Assembly (NCBI RefSeq): GCF_030817275.1
Contig: NZ_JAUSZD010000002.1
Location: 3,968,001 to 4,032,000, forward strand
Direction of reading: 5' to 3'
Origin: Paenibacillus sp. V4I7
GTDB lineage: Bacteria > Bacillota > Bacilli > Paenibacillales > NBRC-103111
DNA: 64,000 bases
Below the pieces are notes generated by a model, which was not told the DNA's origin, did no database searches, and saw only the letters and a list, made by a program, of their open reading frames with translations. Position numbers and translations under genes: made by a program. Shown in pieces: positions 8,994-17,468 of this stretch (positions within the stretch are counted from its first letter, which is position 1; each line of letters opens with the position of its first letter).

Positions 8994-10016
8994 TTACTTG
9001 GCTCTAACCGTTGCTCTCTCCACAATCGTTAGCGGCAGCATAATTTCATTCGCCTCTTGCTCCACGCCACCTTGAATCATGTTGATGAGATGTTCGGCCG
9101 CAATAGCGCCTTTTTCAGTTATATTTTGCCGGATTGTTGTGAGTGGCGGGATAAACATCTTCGACATCGTGATATCATCAAAGCCAATGACTGAGATGTC
9201 TTCCGGGACTTTTTTACCCATGTCCATCAAGCTCCGAATCGCTCCGAATGCAACCATGTCCCCCGTAGCAAATACAGCGGTGATCTCGGGAAACTTGTTT
9301 GCGATGAGCTGTCCTGCAGCAACACCATGCTCATAACTCATGGATTCTTCAAACACATAGTCCGGATTATAAAAGAAATTCGCTTCACGAATCGCACGTT
9401 TGTAGCCAAGGAAACGCTTCTCGACAACACCGTCTTTTCGAATCGCTCCGGTCACGAGTCCAATGTTGGAGTGACCCTTATCGATCAGATACTTCGTCGC
9501 CAAATATCCGCCGTATTCATCATCAATGCCGATTCGTTTGAAATAACTGTCGTTAATGTAACTGTCAATCAGAACAATCGGAATATTGATCTTCTTAAAG
9601 CCGTCATAAAACTGTTCCGGATAAATCCCCATCATGATGGCACCATCCAGATTACGCTGAATGGATAAATCCAGATAACTTTCCCCTTGGTTAACGCCAG
9701 ATAACAAGAGGTGGTACCCATATTCGCGAAGCTTGCCTTCTATTCCACTTATCATTTCACTGTAGAAAGGGTTTTCAAGTATAAGCTGCTTGTGGGATTC
9801 TGTCTGTGGAATCACGATGCCAATCAACTTGGATTGATTTTTGACTAAACTTCTCGCTGAGAAATCAGGTATGTAGTTTAAGGTTTCAATAATCTTCTTA
9901 ATGCGTTCAATCGTCTCATTGGAGACTTTATCCGTTCTGCCATTTAATGCATAGGACACTGCGGCTGCTGAAACACCTGCGACTTTTGCCACATCTTTAA
10001 TTGTTGGTTTTTTCAT
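8994..10016 (-). CDS. LacI-family transcriptional repressor of the sugar cluster
   Basis: 340 residues. The N-terminal helix-turn-helix (IKDVAKVAGVSAAAVSYALNG) and hinge helix (RIKKIIETLNYIPDFSARSL) are followed by a periplasmic-binding-protein-like effector domain (IVIPQTESH..., GFDDITMSKMFIPPLTTI). It is the promoter-proximal gene of the transport operon. Two matching pseudo-palindromes with CG centres lie in its own promoter, so autoregulation with repression of the whole cluster is likely. The inducer is probably a sugar delivered by the transporter. Confidence 0.93.
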   Translation of the reverse strand: MKKPTIKDVAKVAGVSAAAVSYALNGRTDKVSNETIERIKKIIETLNYIPDFSARSLVKNQSKLIGIVIPQTESHKQLILENPFYSEMISGIEGKLREYGYHLLLSGVNQGESYLDLSIQRNLDGAIMMGIYPEQFYDGFKKINIPIVLIDSYINDSYFKRIGIDDEYGGYLATKYLIDKGHSNIGLVTGAIRKDGVVEKRFLGYKRAIREANFFYNPDYVFEESMSYEHGVAAGQLIANKFPEITAVFATGDMVAFGAIRSLMDMGKKVPEDISVIGFDDITMSKMFIPPLTTIRQNITEKGAIAAEHLINMIQGGVEQEANEIMLPLTIVERATVRAK

Positions 10017-10032
10017 TTCTCAACCCTCTTTA

Positions 10033-10048
10033 GTTACACGTTTAACTA
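10033..10048. promoter_or_regulatory. LacI-type operator O1
   Basis: AGTTACACGTTTAACT is a 16-base pseudo-palindrome with a CG centre (7 of 8 pairs match). It sits just downstream of the -10 box, overlapping the likely start of transcription, and has a sister site (O2) 86 bases upstream. Confidence 0.7.
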
Positions 10049-10049
10049 G

Positions 10050-10078
10050 ATTATAAGACACAGTTGTTGATAATACAA
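10050..10078 (-). promoter_or_regulatory. SigA-type promoter of the sugar operon
   Basis: On the minus strand TTGTAT (10078-10073) and TATAAT (10055-10050) are separated by 17 bases. The -10 box abuts operator O1, which fits simple steric repression. Confidence 0.65.
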
Positions 10079-10080
10079 TA

Positions 10081-10094
10081 TGATAGCGCTATCT
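10081..10094. promoter_or_regulatory. cre-like palindrome (possible CcpA site)
   Basis: TGATAGCGCTATCT contains the perfect palindrome GATAGCGCTATC and differs at two positions from the cre consensus. It lies directly upstream of the -35 box. It could be a CcpA site or a third binding site of the local LacI protein. Confidence 0.4.
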
Positions 10095-10118
10095 TTTTAC
10101 CATTAAATTGATTTATCA

Positions 10119-10134
10119 GTTACGCGTTTAACTA
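10119..10134. promoter_or_regulatory. LacI-type operator O2
   Basis: AGTTACGCGTTTAACT is nearly identical to O1, differing at one position (G for A), and lies 86 bases from it, close to eight helical turns, which would allow looping by a LacI tetramer or independent dimer binding. Confidence 0.65.
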
Positions 10135-10244
10135 AATTATTTTTAATGTCTATTTGAAATGGGCGAATTCGTTGCAACTTCATACAGCGCTGGTTGGATA
10201 ATCAATAGTGAATGAACATCAAGTTGGAAGGAGCTAAATAAGAC

Positions 10245-10294
10245 AAAAAGCTGCTCCAGCTCTGACAATAGATCAGATGTTGGAGCAGCTTTTT
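10245..10294 (-). terminator. Terminator after GH26 gene (bidirectional)
   Basis: AAAAAGCTGCTCCAGC pairs with GTTGGAGCAGCTTTTT around an 18-base loop. It directly follows the GH26 stop codon. A and T runs on both sides allow termination in both directions. Confidence 0.85.
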
Positions 10295-10307
10295 CGTAGG
10301 TTAAATT

Positions 10308-12254
10308 CTATTTGGTTGTAATTGTAACTGTTCTGCTTGTGCCATCCCAAGCAACTTTGCCGCCAAATGTTTCACCAACAAATCGAGCAGGCGCAAGTGT
10401 GTAACCGTTCACCAGCTGAGCTGGCTCATCTAACTGTACAGCTTGGCCGTTCACATACACTGTTTTCTGATCAAGAGTTAGGCGTAACGTTGTACTTCCT
10501 TTTTTGGCTGTAACTGTTCTAGTTGCTGCCTCATAATCCACCGTTGCACCCATCGCTTCGAAAATCGCACGCAGCGGCGTTAATGTAGATCCTTTTACAA
10601 TGACAGGTGCTTGCTCAAATTTCTGTTCTTTCCCATCAATTTCAACAGATACTTGAGAAGATAAACCGAAGGTACGTAAAGCTATTTGTTTACCGGATTT
10701 ATTATAAACCTTGATCTGAATGACGGAGCCCTCCGGAACATCCCCGGCCCGCAGCTCCAGACCATAAGGCAGATCTGTTTGAGACGCAATCACTCGTCCG
10801 TTTAAGATGTACTCTACTTTGCCAATGTAAACGTCAGGAATTTTAACAAAAGGAATTAACTTGGTTTGTTTCGTAAAAGCCTGATGATTCGCATCTAGGG
10901 GTACATAACCCCTACGATCAGTAGGTTTAGCTGCGTCTGTTACCTTGGATAGCAAATAAGGATTAGCAATTAACTTGCTGTAGTAATTTTGGATCTCAGA
11001 TGAAGTGAAAAGTGAATAGTCATTCTTCGCGTTGTCCATCTTTTGATCGACATTAAAGTAAGTGATAGCCTTCAATCTTGGATACTTATAAGGCATTACT
11101 TCATATAAACGCTGCAAATTAAGCTTAGACCACTCTGTGAAATCTTCACCTGCCGAATGCGCGTAATGCGGGACTCCCGTTTCACTTAACATTAACGGTT
11201 TGCGGTCCGAATAGGTGTTGTAAAGCCTCGTTAACCTCTCAACATTACTCGTAGAAATCATGGAAGGTAGAGACGGATCCCCGTTTTCATAAGGCTCAAT
11301 ATATAAGCTAACCCCAACCCAGTCTACATAAGCATCTCCCGGATAATAAGGGTCAATATCATTCGCTGGTACATCACCAGGACTCCAAACCATCGCGACA
11401 TTCGGAGCCTCTACTGCGAATACATCATGAAGCATACGGAATTTCGCAATATATTGGGCAGGGTTGCCATGCCATTTGACCCAAGCGCCATTCATCTCCC
11501 CCGCAAAACGCAAGAAGATCGGGATTCCTGCCGCCTTGGCATCTTGTGCCCATTTGCGCAAATAGGTGCCATCTGTAACCGGATCTAAGCCATCGTCAGG
11601 TTCCCACGCAATTTGTAAAGCGCCACCTGCATCTTTAGCTCTCTTCGCATACGTAGCAGGAAATCCTTGTCCCCAGTGGGCATAAGCCAAATAAATCGCG
11701 TGTTTTTTACCGTAAACAGCTTCCATCTTCGTAAAAATATTACCTACCTTTGGGTCCTGTTCAGAGTACATCCCAAGATAAGTACCATATGTAGGTTCAA
11801 ACTTGGCCAATTGACTGTTCTTAGGCAAAGCTAATTGTTGAACCGCTGTCTCATTACGTTCCAGTCTATACAACTCAACCATTGTCCGAATTTGATCGGC
11901 ACGCTGCAGCTTAACAGCCCCCCAATCCTTCCCTGCTTTCACCCAATATTCGTTTTCAGACTCGTAATAGCTAATTGCTTGATCGTAATCACCGATTGTA
12001 TCGTAATAGGCGGCCAAGTTTCCATAAAATAAAGCTGCATTTTCCCATTCTCCAATGCTCGCATAGTGATTAGCCAGGAATTTCCAATGCGGCGCAGCCT
12101 CATCTTTATTCCCACTTGCACGAAGTGACTCTGCTTTCTGCCAGTGATCCCAAACGATGTCTGCTCGAGCCGGCGCTGGAGCACTTGCAAGGCTAGCAGC
12201 GATAATTCCTACAGCCAACGTCATAATTCCAATTCTCTTTTTAGTGATTTTCAA
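10308..12254 (-). CDS. Secreted GH26-type glycanase with TPR-like start and copper-amine-oxidase-like tail
   Basis: The frame is open from 12332, but a TTG at 12254 is preceded by GAAGGGAG and gives a clean signal peptide (KITKKR, hydrophobic core, APARA), so 648 residues are proposed. Order of parts: signal peptide; TPR-like helices (~residues 45-130); a GH26-like barrel (~155-430) with acid/base Glu253 in GEMNG and nucleophile Glu358 in LSETG; an Ig-like stretch; then a copper amine oxidase N-terminal-like domain (~535-648, LTPLRAIFEAMGA and LAPARFVGETFGG), common as a stalk in Paenibacillus surface proteins. Likely substrate is a beta-mannan or mixed glucan, but the sequence does not decide this. 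It is monocistronic, with its own terminator. Confidence 0.8.
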   Translation of the reverse strand: MKITKKRIGIMTLAVGIIAASLASAPAPARADIVWDHWQKAESLRASGNKDEAAPHWKFLANHYASIGEWENAALFYGNLAAYYDTIGDYDQAISYYESENEYWVKAGKDWGAVKLQRADQIRTMVELYRLERNETAVQQLALPKNSQLAKFEPTYGTYLGMYSEQDPKVGNIFTKMEAVYGKKHAIYLAYAHWGQGFPATYAKRAKDAGGALQIAWEPDDGLDPVTDGTYLRKWAQDAKAAGIPIFLRFAGEMNGAWVKWHGNPAQYIAKFRMLHDVFAVEAPNVAMVWSPGDVPANDIDPYYPGDAYVDWVGVSLYIEPYENGDPSLPSMISTSNVERLTRLYNTYSDRKPLMLSETGVPHYAHSAGEDFTEWSKLNLQRLYEVMPYKYPRLKAITYFNVDQKMDNAKNDYSLFTSSEIQNYYSKLIANPYLLSKVTDAAKPTDRRGYVPLDANHQAFTKQTKLIPFVKIPDVYIGKVEYILNGRVIASQTDLPYGLELRAGDVPEGSVIQIKVYNKSGKQIALRTFGLSSQVSVEIDGKEQKFEQAPVIVKGSTLTPLRAIFEAMGATVDYEAATRTVTAKKGSTTLRLTLDQKTVYVNGQAVQLDEPAQLVNGYTLAPARFVGETFGGKVAWDGTSRTVTITTK

Positions 12255-12352
12255 GTTAAAATGACTCCCTTCAACCCTGTTGTAAGTTTTTATGTCCATA
12301 ACTAATACGTTTTGGATGGAATAAAGTAGCATTTTGTCGCAAAATAATTAAA

Positions 12353-12389
12353 AAGCAAAAAAACCAATGTGAGTAAACTCATTGGTTTT
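12353..12389 (-). terminator. Terminator after trypsin-like protease gene
   Basis: AAACCAAT and ATTGGTTT, with inner GAGT/ACTC, form a stem that on the minus strand is followed by a run of seven T. It lies 18 bases past the protease stop codon. Confidence 0.8.
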
Positions 12390-12406
12390 GGATGAAATGA
12401 CAGTAT

Positions 12407-13501
12407 TTACTTCGAGGACTTAACTAGCACAGCGCGAGTGCGTTTACGTTGTTCTTTTGTTAATTGCTGAACATAGGCATAGTTGCCTCGTGGAGCAATC
12501 CCTTTAATCGCGCCGGCTTTGAAAGTTCCACCTGCGGCCGGAATGGCAATGCGTAACCCGTACGTGGACATAACTGTACCAATTGGATTACTAATCGAAC
12601 GACGGCCATCCGCTGTACCTGCGAAATTGAGCGCCGTTGCAAAGCGATCTGATGTGCGAAGCCATACGGAACCGGAATCACCAGGGAGAGAAACTGCACC
12701 TGTATTCCCACGAATTACCGATTGATTTCGGAACAATAATGTCCCTAAAGTTCCTCCATAAGAAACACGTACATCCACATTATTTGCTTCTACAGTTCCT
12801 CTGACAAACCCGGTTGTACGACCCGATTTAAACACTTGAAGACCGACAGGGTAGCTTAACAAGTGACCAGGAACTGTTACCAGCTGCCCCGATGCACATA
12901 AGTATCTTGGATTTAATAAGCTATTTGAAAACGGCAGTGCAATCGCAGAATCTTGGAAATTGACTTCACCCGGGCGCAATCTGACGAATTGAAAGGCTCT
13001 CCCTATGGTATTACCGGCTAGTGCTGCATCTGCTGGTCCTGGTTGCACGGTTGCTGAGAAGGCTGAGGAGTTGTTTTTAATGAGAACATGGTTGTTGCTC
13101 AGAATATAAAGCTGGTTGTTTCTAATCACTATGACGCCTGCCGTTCCCGTGGAGAATGGATCCGGTTTACCAATACTTACTCCCCCGGGAACGGGATGAA
13201 TTCTATTGCGAAACAATGTTGGCCGGATGGCTTTTGGTTTAGAAGATGAGCCACTCGTTTTAAACATCCCAGTAGGCACAAAACGAACGGGAACAGCTGT
13301 GCCTGCTTTGGAAACCACTCCTTTGAGGCTGTTCAGACTGGAGGGTACGGTTTTTTGATGCGTGTAAACAATAACGCCTGCGCCGAGTGCCGGTTTACTC
13401 GGATCCAAATAGCCAACACCAACAGCCATGACCTCCGCTCTTTTTAGTAAAACGGGGGAAATTCTATTCTTATGTTTAAGTGCCTCATTAAATGTAGCCA
13501 T
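12407..13501 (-). CDS. Trypsin-like (S1-fold) serine peptidase without signal peptide
   Basis: 364 residues. The catalytic triad candidates are His138 (LSNNHVL), Asp184 (FQDSAIA) and Ser276 (PGDSGS), spaced as in chymotrypsin-fold enzymes. The N-terminal ~75 residues (VMAVGVGYLDP, GAGVIVYT) form a small separate domain seen in a group of bacterial trypsin-like proteins. There is no signal peptide or transmembrane segment at the N-terminus, although most bacterial S1 peptidases are exported. AGGAGA lies before the ATG. It has its own terminator and no operon partner, so target and location are unknown; a role in the spore or mother cell is possible but not shown. Confidence 0.8.
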   Translation of the reverse strand: MATFNEALKHKNRISPVLLKRAEVMAVGVGYLDPSKPALGAGVIVYTHQKTVPSSLNSLKGVVSKAGTAVPVRFVPTGMFKTSGSSSKPKAIRPTLFRNRIHPVPGGVSIGKPDPFSTGTAGVIVIRNNQLYILSNNHVLIKNNSSAFSATVQPGPADAALAGNTIGRAFQFVRLRPGEVNFQDSAIALPFSNSLLNPRYLCASGQLVTVPGHLLSYPVGLQVFKSGRTTGFVRGTVEANNVDVRVSYGGTLGTLLFRNQSVIRGNTGAVSLPGDSGSVWLRTSDRFATALNFAGTADGRRSISNPIGTVMSTYGLRIAIPAAGGTFKAGAIKGIAPRGNYAYVQQLTKEQRKRTRAVLVKSSK

Positions 13502-13593
13502 TCACATTCTCCTCTTCCTTAAAGATGTAGCAGTGTATGCCAACTTGTACGATTCGGCTTAATCACTTCACCTAAAGTTAATTTGGAGGATGT

Positions 13594-13630
13594 AAAAAAA
13601 GGCTAACAACGGTTGGACCGTCGTTAGCCT
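13594..13630 (-). terminator. Terminator of the addBA-sbcDC operon
   Basis: GGCTAACaACGG pairs with CCGTcGTTAGCC around a 5-base loop, and on the minus strand a run of seven T follows. It closes the leftward operon after sbcC and the NUDIX remnant. Confidence 0.85.
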
Positions 13631-13677
13631 TGGATAGGGGTATTAATTTGTGAATAAATGGCTAGTATCTCTGTGGC

Positions 13678-13845
13678 TTATGATTCATTTGTCACTTCAT
13701 GCTTTATCATCTCAGAAGTCAATAGGACATGAATATCTCCTTTGATAAATTCGGGGTACACCTCAATTTGATTTAATTCATCAAATGAGAACCACCTAAA
13801 AATCAATCTTCCGTAAGTAAATTCTGAGCAGTATACAAGAAGAAG
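13678..13845 (-). pseudogene. C-terminal remnant of a NUDIX hydrolase
   Basis: Directly after the sbcC TAG, in the same frame, about 55 codons stay open to a TAA at 13678-13680. The translation contains FRWFSFDELNQIEVYPEF, typical of the C-terminal end of NUDIX hydrolases (W-x-S/D-x-x-E-L ... YP-x-F). The NUDIX box itself is missing and there is no start codon with a ribosome site, so this looks like a leftover after deletion of the gene's front part at the sbcC end. Confidence 0.6.
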
Positions 13846-16800
13846 CTATAGTTCCTCAACTACAATGCGGCTCCCGCGCCCAGACGGCTCTGCTGGGAGA
13901 ACGATTAATTTACGAGCTAGACGAGCACGGAGCTCTGGAACGTGGGAAATGACGCCCACGGCTAGACTGTCCATATGAAGCTTCTCAAGCGCACCGATGA
14001 CCATGTCCAGCAGCTCTTGGTCGAGCGTACCGAAGCCCTCATCGAGGAAGAAGAATTCTAGCGGATATTCCCCCTTCAGCTGAATCTGTGCCGAAAGCGC
14101 GAGCGCTAACGCCAGCGAGGTAAGGAACGTTTCACCGCCCGACAGCGTACTTACGGGGCGCTTTACTCCGCCGTTGGCATCATCACGAATGACGAAGCCT
14201 CCTCCAGAGTCGACCTCAATCGCATAGCGTCGACGCGTTAATTCACTTAGCCGCTCCGAAGCTGCGCGGCTAACTTGCATGAGCTGTTCTTCGGCGAGAT
14301 ATTCGACGAAGGCATTGGCCTTAAGCACGGCTTGCAGCTTGCCAAGCCGTTCCAGCTGCGTCGCCTGTTCGGCACGACGCGCCTCAAGCTCGCACCACCG
14401 CGCATGCCGAGTAGCGAGCTCGCTCGCGCCCTGCGTCGCCTTGGCCCGCGTCTCGAGCGCGGCCTCGGCGGCCGCTTTCGCGGCGCTCAGCTGCGCCTGC
14501 GACTGCGCCCACTCGTCCGCGCTCAGACCGCGGCCCTGCAGCTTCGCTGCCAGCTGCGCAAGCTGGGCGCGCAGCGCCTGTTCGCGCTCGCGGTGCTCAG
14601 CCGCGAGCTGCGCCCATTGGCGGCGCTGCTCGGGCGCCAGCGCCGCGGCTTCTGCGGCTTCGCGCGACGCGAAGCCGTTATCCGTGAGCGCGCCGTGCAG
14701 CGCGCGCTCGGTCTGCGCCAGCTGCCGCGCGGCGGCGGCAGCGGCTTCGGCGGCGGCGCTGTAACGCTGCGCCGCCAAGAGCTGCTCGCGCTGCGCAGCA
14801 GCGTGCGCGAGCTTGGTCTGCTGCGCGAGCTGCCGCAGCTGCTCTAGCGCGGAGGTCGCCTCCGCGATGAGCTGCGGCACAGCCGCGCCGGGCTCGCGCA
14901 AAGCGAGCTGCCGCGATTTATCGGCGGCGAGCAGCGCCAAGCCCTGCAGCCGTTCATGCAGCTGCAGGGCAGTACGATCCTGCTCCAGTGCGGCGCGCTG
15001 GAGCTCGTCGATCTTCCCGTTTAGCTCGTCAAGAAACGGGATGCTCTTCTCAATTCGGCCGCGGAGCTCCTCAGCTAATCGCTCATTGGCAAGTAGCTGT
15101 TCAAGCTGCTGGTCCACGTCTACCCAAGAAAGCTCCGCATAACGCTCTTGCCAACCTTTTAACTGCGCACCTAGTGTTGTAGTAATTGAAGTTAACCTGC
15201 TATTCGTTTCCGATAACAAGCTCGCAGCCGCTTGCATCTGAGCACCTGCTTGCACGAATTGTTGTGCAAGAAGTGCATGCTCTTTCTGCAGACTTTGGAA
15301 AGAATGTTCAAGTTCTTCAGACTGGGAAATACAGGTAGATAGGCTTGCTTCCACAACTTTCCATTCCTCACGGAAAGCCTCAAAACTACTATCTTCCTGT
15401 AGTGCCCCCAAAATGGCATAAGCTCCTACTTCTTTCCCGGCAGCAGCCTCACCCCATAACATTAGGGACTGTTCACTGCTTACTTCACTTTGTCCCAGTC
15501 CGGTTGAAGTCGGAATAGCGAAATCAACCGCTTGCTGATAGACGATTCCCAATCTACGCAGCAACTGCTGCCCCGTGAATTGACGCTCTTTTGCAAGCTG
15601 AAGCAGCTCTTCTACCTGTCCAAGCAGTTCTTCATTTGCCTCTAGATCATTTGCAGTTTCAGCTGAGACTTCGCTATGCTGCTTTGACGGATGCTCTGTC
15701 GCACCACATACAGGACAGTGATCCCCATCCATTAGTTCATTGGCAAGAATCGCCGCCAAAGCATGACGTTCTTGCCTTTTCCAGCTCTGCTTTTGTCTCT
15801 CTTTGTAAGCTTGTAAAGCAGGAACGAACTTGGTGAACGCTGCAAGTTGCAAGTTAACCTCTTTACCAGTTTCCTGCAACTCCTTCAGCCATTCTGACAA
15901 TGTAACCTGAAAGGCTTGCTGCTTGGCAGCTAATTGCAATTGACTTTGTTCCACTGCCGAGTAAGCGCCAGCTTTTTCTTCTCTGGCCTTCTTAGCTTCA
16001 AGCTCTTGGGCTTGGAGTTGTTCAATTGCCTTCTTTTCTTGAGACGCAGATTGTAATAGCTGTCTGGATACAGCTGTCGATTCCACCAACTTCAACTGAT
16101 CTTTAAGCTCGGTTTGTTTAAGGATTGCTTTTTGTTTTGTTTCGATGTTTTTGCTCACTTCAGCCTGCAAATGCGTAAAAGTCGCCTTGACTTCTGCTTC
16201 TTGAAGCTGAGCAGTTTCGATTTGACTTTGAACTTGTTCAAGCTCCTGCTGAATGACAAGAGCTTGCTGCAGCTGGTCCAACCGTAATAAAAGCGGTCCT
16301 TCCTGTAAAGCCAACTCTTGCTGCGAATGCTCAAATTGGTGAACAGCCTGGTGATAGGTTGTTTCCGCTGTTAGTTGGGAAGCAGCTGCAATCTTAAGCT
16401 GCGTTTCCCCTGTCAGCACATCTTTGGCTGCCAAAGCATGCTGCTCCAGATAGGGTCTCACCTTTTCGGCCTGCTCTGCTTTTTGAAGAAGCAGCTCCTT
16501 CTCGAGGATTAACGCCTCTTGTTCCTGCTGCTTTTGCGTTTCTTGTTCCAACGCTTCTTTCTCATTCTGCCACTGAAACACCTGTTTATGGTCGTCATAG
16601 GACTTCTCCTGCTGTTCCAAATGAAGACGGCTCCGAACCGCTTCTTGTTCAGCTTCCAGAAGTCTGGCATTGGCCTCTTCTAATGCTCTCTCTGAAGCAT
16701 CACCAAGCCCCTGCTGCTCTGCAGCGAGCTGCTTGACTGTGCTGTCCGTTTCTTTCACTTTGGAACTAACCTTCGCGCTCAAATGGTCGCCATACTGTTC

Positions 16801-17331
16801 TAGGTGAAATAGCCTCTGCAGCATTTGCCTACGATCTTTGCCAGTCAACGTCAGAAATTCTGCAAATTTCCCTTGCGGGAGCACGACAGCTCTCGTAAAG
16901 TCCTGCATAGACAGACCCAGAATATGCTGTACCTGCTGATTCACCTCACCCGCTTTATCCGCAAGTACGATGGTCTCGGTCCCTTTGATATGTAAAAGCC
17001 GAGTAATTGTCCCGTTTATGGACATCTCCGCTCCGCGCTTGAATTGCCGCTCGACACGATAACGCTCAGTGCCAGCCCCATTCGTCAGCTCAAACGTAAA
17101 AGAAACGAACAGCGTCTGCTCCGCATGATTCATAATCGCTTGTGTGCCTCCGCTAGCTCTTTCAACCTTGCCATATAACGATAGCGTGATCGCATCTAGA
17201 ATGGATGATTTCCCACTGCCCGTTGGCCCAAATATGCCAAACACGCCCGCATCCACTAATTGGCTAAAATCGATCGTCTGCAATTCCCGATAACTCTGAA
17301 GTCCGGACATTTGCAACTGAATTGGACGCAT
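13846..17331 (-). CDS. sbcC: Nuclease SbcCD subunit C (Rad50-like ATPase)
   Basis: 1161 residues. N-terminal ATPase half with Walker A (FGPTGSGKSS), long coiled coils (~175-500 and ~620-960), a central zinc hook CPVCG, then the signature LSGGE and Walker B (FFFLDEGFGTLD) at the C-terminus. The frame opens at 17349, but the ATG at 17331 is preceded by AAAGGAGG and gives the standard start MRPIQL. With SbcD it forms the DNA end- and hairpin-processing nuclease in the cytoplasm. The second coiled coil (14,300-15,050) is markedly richer in GC and Ala/Gln/Leu codons than the rest. It lies 137 bases behind sbcD. Confidence 0.97.
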   Translation of the reverse strand: MRPIQLQMSGLQSYRELQTIDFSQLVDAGVFGIFGPTGSGKSSILDAITLSLYGKVERASGGTQAIMNHAEQTLFVSFTFELTNGAGTERYRVERQFKRGAEMSINGTITRLLHIKGTETIVLADKAGEVNQQVQHILGLSMQDFTRAVVLPQGKFAEFLTLTGKDRRQMLQRLFHLEQYGDHLSAKVSSKVKETDSTVKQLAAEQQGLGDASERALEEANARLLEAEQEAVRSRLHLEQQEKSYDDHKQVFQWQNEKEALEQETQKQQEQEALILEKELLLQKAEQAEKVRPYLEQHALAAKDVLTGETQLKIAAASQLTAETTYHQAVHQFEHSQQELALQEGPLLLRLDQLQQALVIQQELEQVQSQIETAQLQEAEVKATFTHLQAEVSKNIETKQKAILKQTELKDQLKLVESTAVSRQLLQSASQEKKAIEQLQAQELEAKKAREEKAGAYSAVEQSQLQLAAKQQAFQVTLSEWLKELQETGKEVNLQLAAFTKFVPALQAYKERQKQSWKRQERHALAAILANELMDGDHCPVCGATEHPSKQHSEVSAETANDLEANEELLGQVEELLQLAKERQFTGQQLLRRLGIVYQQAVDFAIPTSTGLGQSEVSSEQSLMLWGEAAAGKEVGAYAILGALQEDSSFEAFREEWKVVEASLSTCISQSEELEHSFQSLQKEHALLAQQFVQAGAQMQAAASLLSETNSRLTSITTTLGAQLKGWQERYAELSWVDVDQQLEQLLANERLAEELRGRIEKSIPFLDELNGKIDELQRAALEQDRTALQLHERLQGLALLAADKSRQLALREPGAAVPQLIAEATSALEQLRQLAQQTKLAHAAAQREQLLAAQRYSAAAEAAAAAARQLAQTERALHGALTDNGFASREAAEAAALAPEQRRQWAQLAAEHREREQALRAQLAQLAAKLQGRGLSADEWAQSQAQLSAAKAAAEAALETRAKATQGASELATRHARWCELEARRAEQATQLERLGKLQAVLKANAFVEYLAEEQLMQVSRAASERLSELTRRRYAIEVDSGGGFVIRDDANGGVKRPVSTLSGGETFLTSLALALALSAQIQLKGEYPLEFFFLDEGFGTLDQELLDMVIGALEKLHMDSLAVGVISHVPELRARLARKLIVLPAEPSGRGSRIVVEEL

Positions 17332-17468
17332 ACCTTGTCCTCCTTTCATAAAACGCTAGAATCACTTCTTATATGTTCCATCTGTTATTTCTTCGTTAAC
17401 CTAAAAATCAACTTAGGTTTTGTTTAGTTATCCACAAGCACTTATTGGGCAGAGTTTGCCACCCAAAC

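Noticed and set aside
14275-15182. Several long plus-strand open frames opposite sbcC
   Set aside because: They arise from the GC-rich, Ala/Gln/Leu-repetitive coiled-coil codons of sbcC; products are low-complexity Arg/Ser/Ala strings without ribosome sites.
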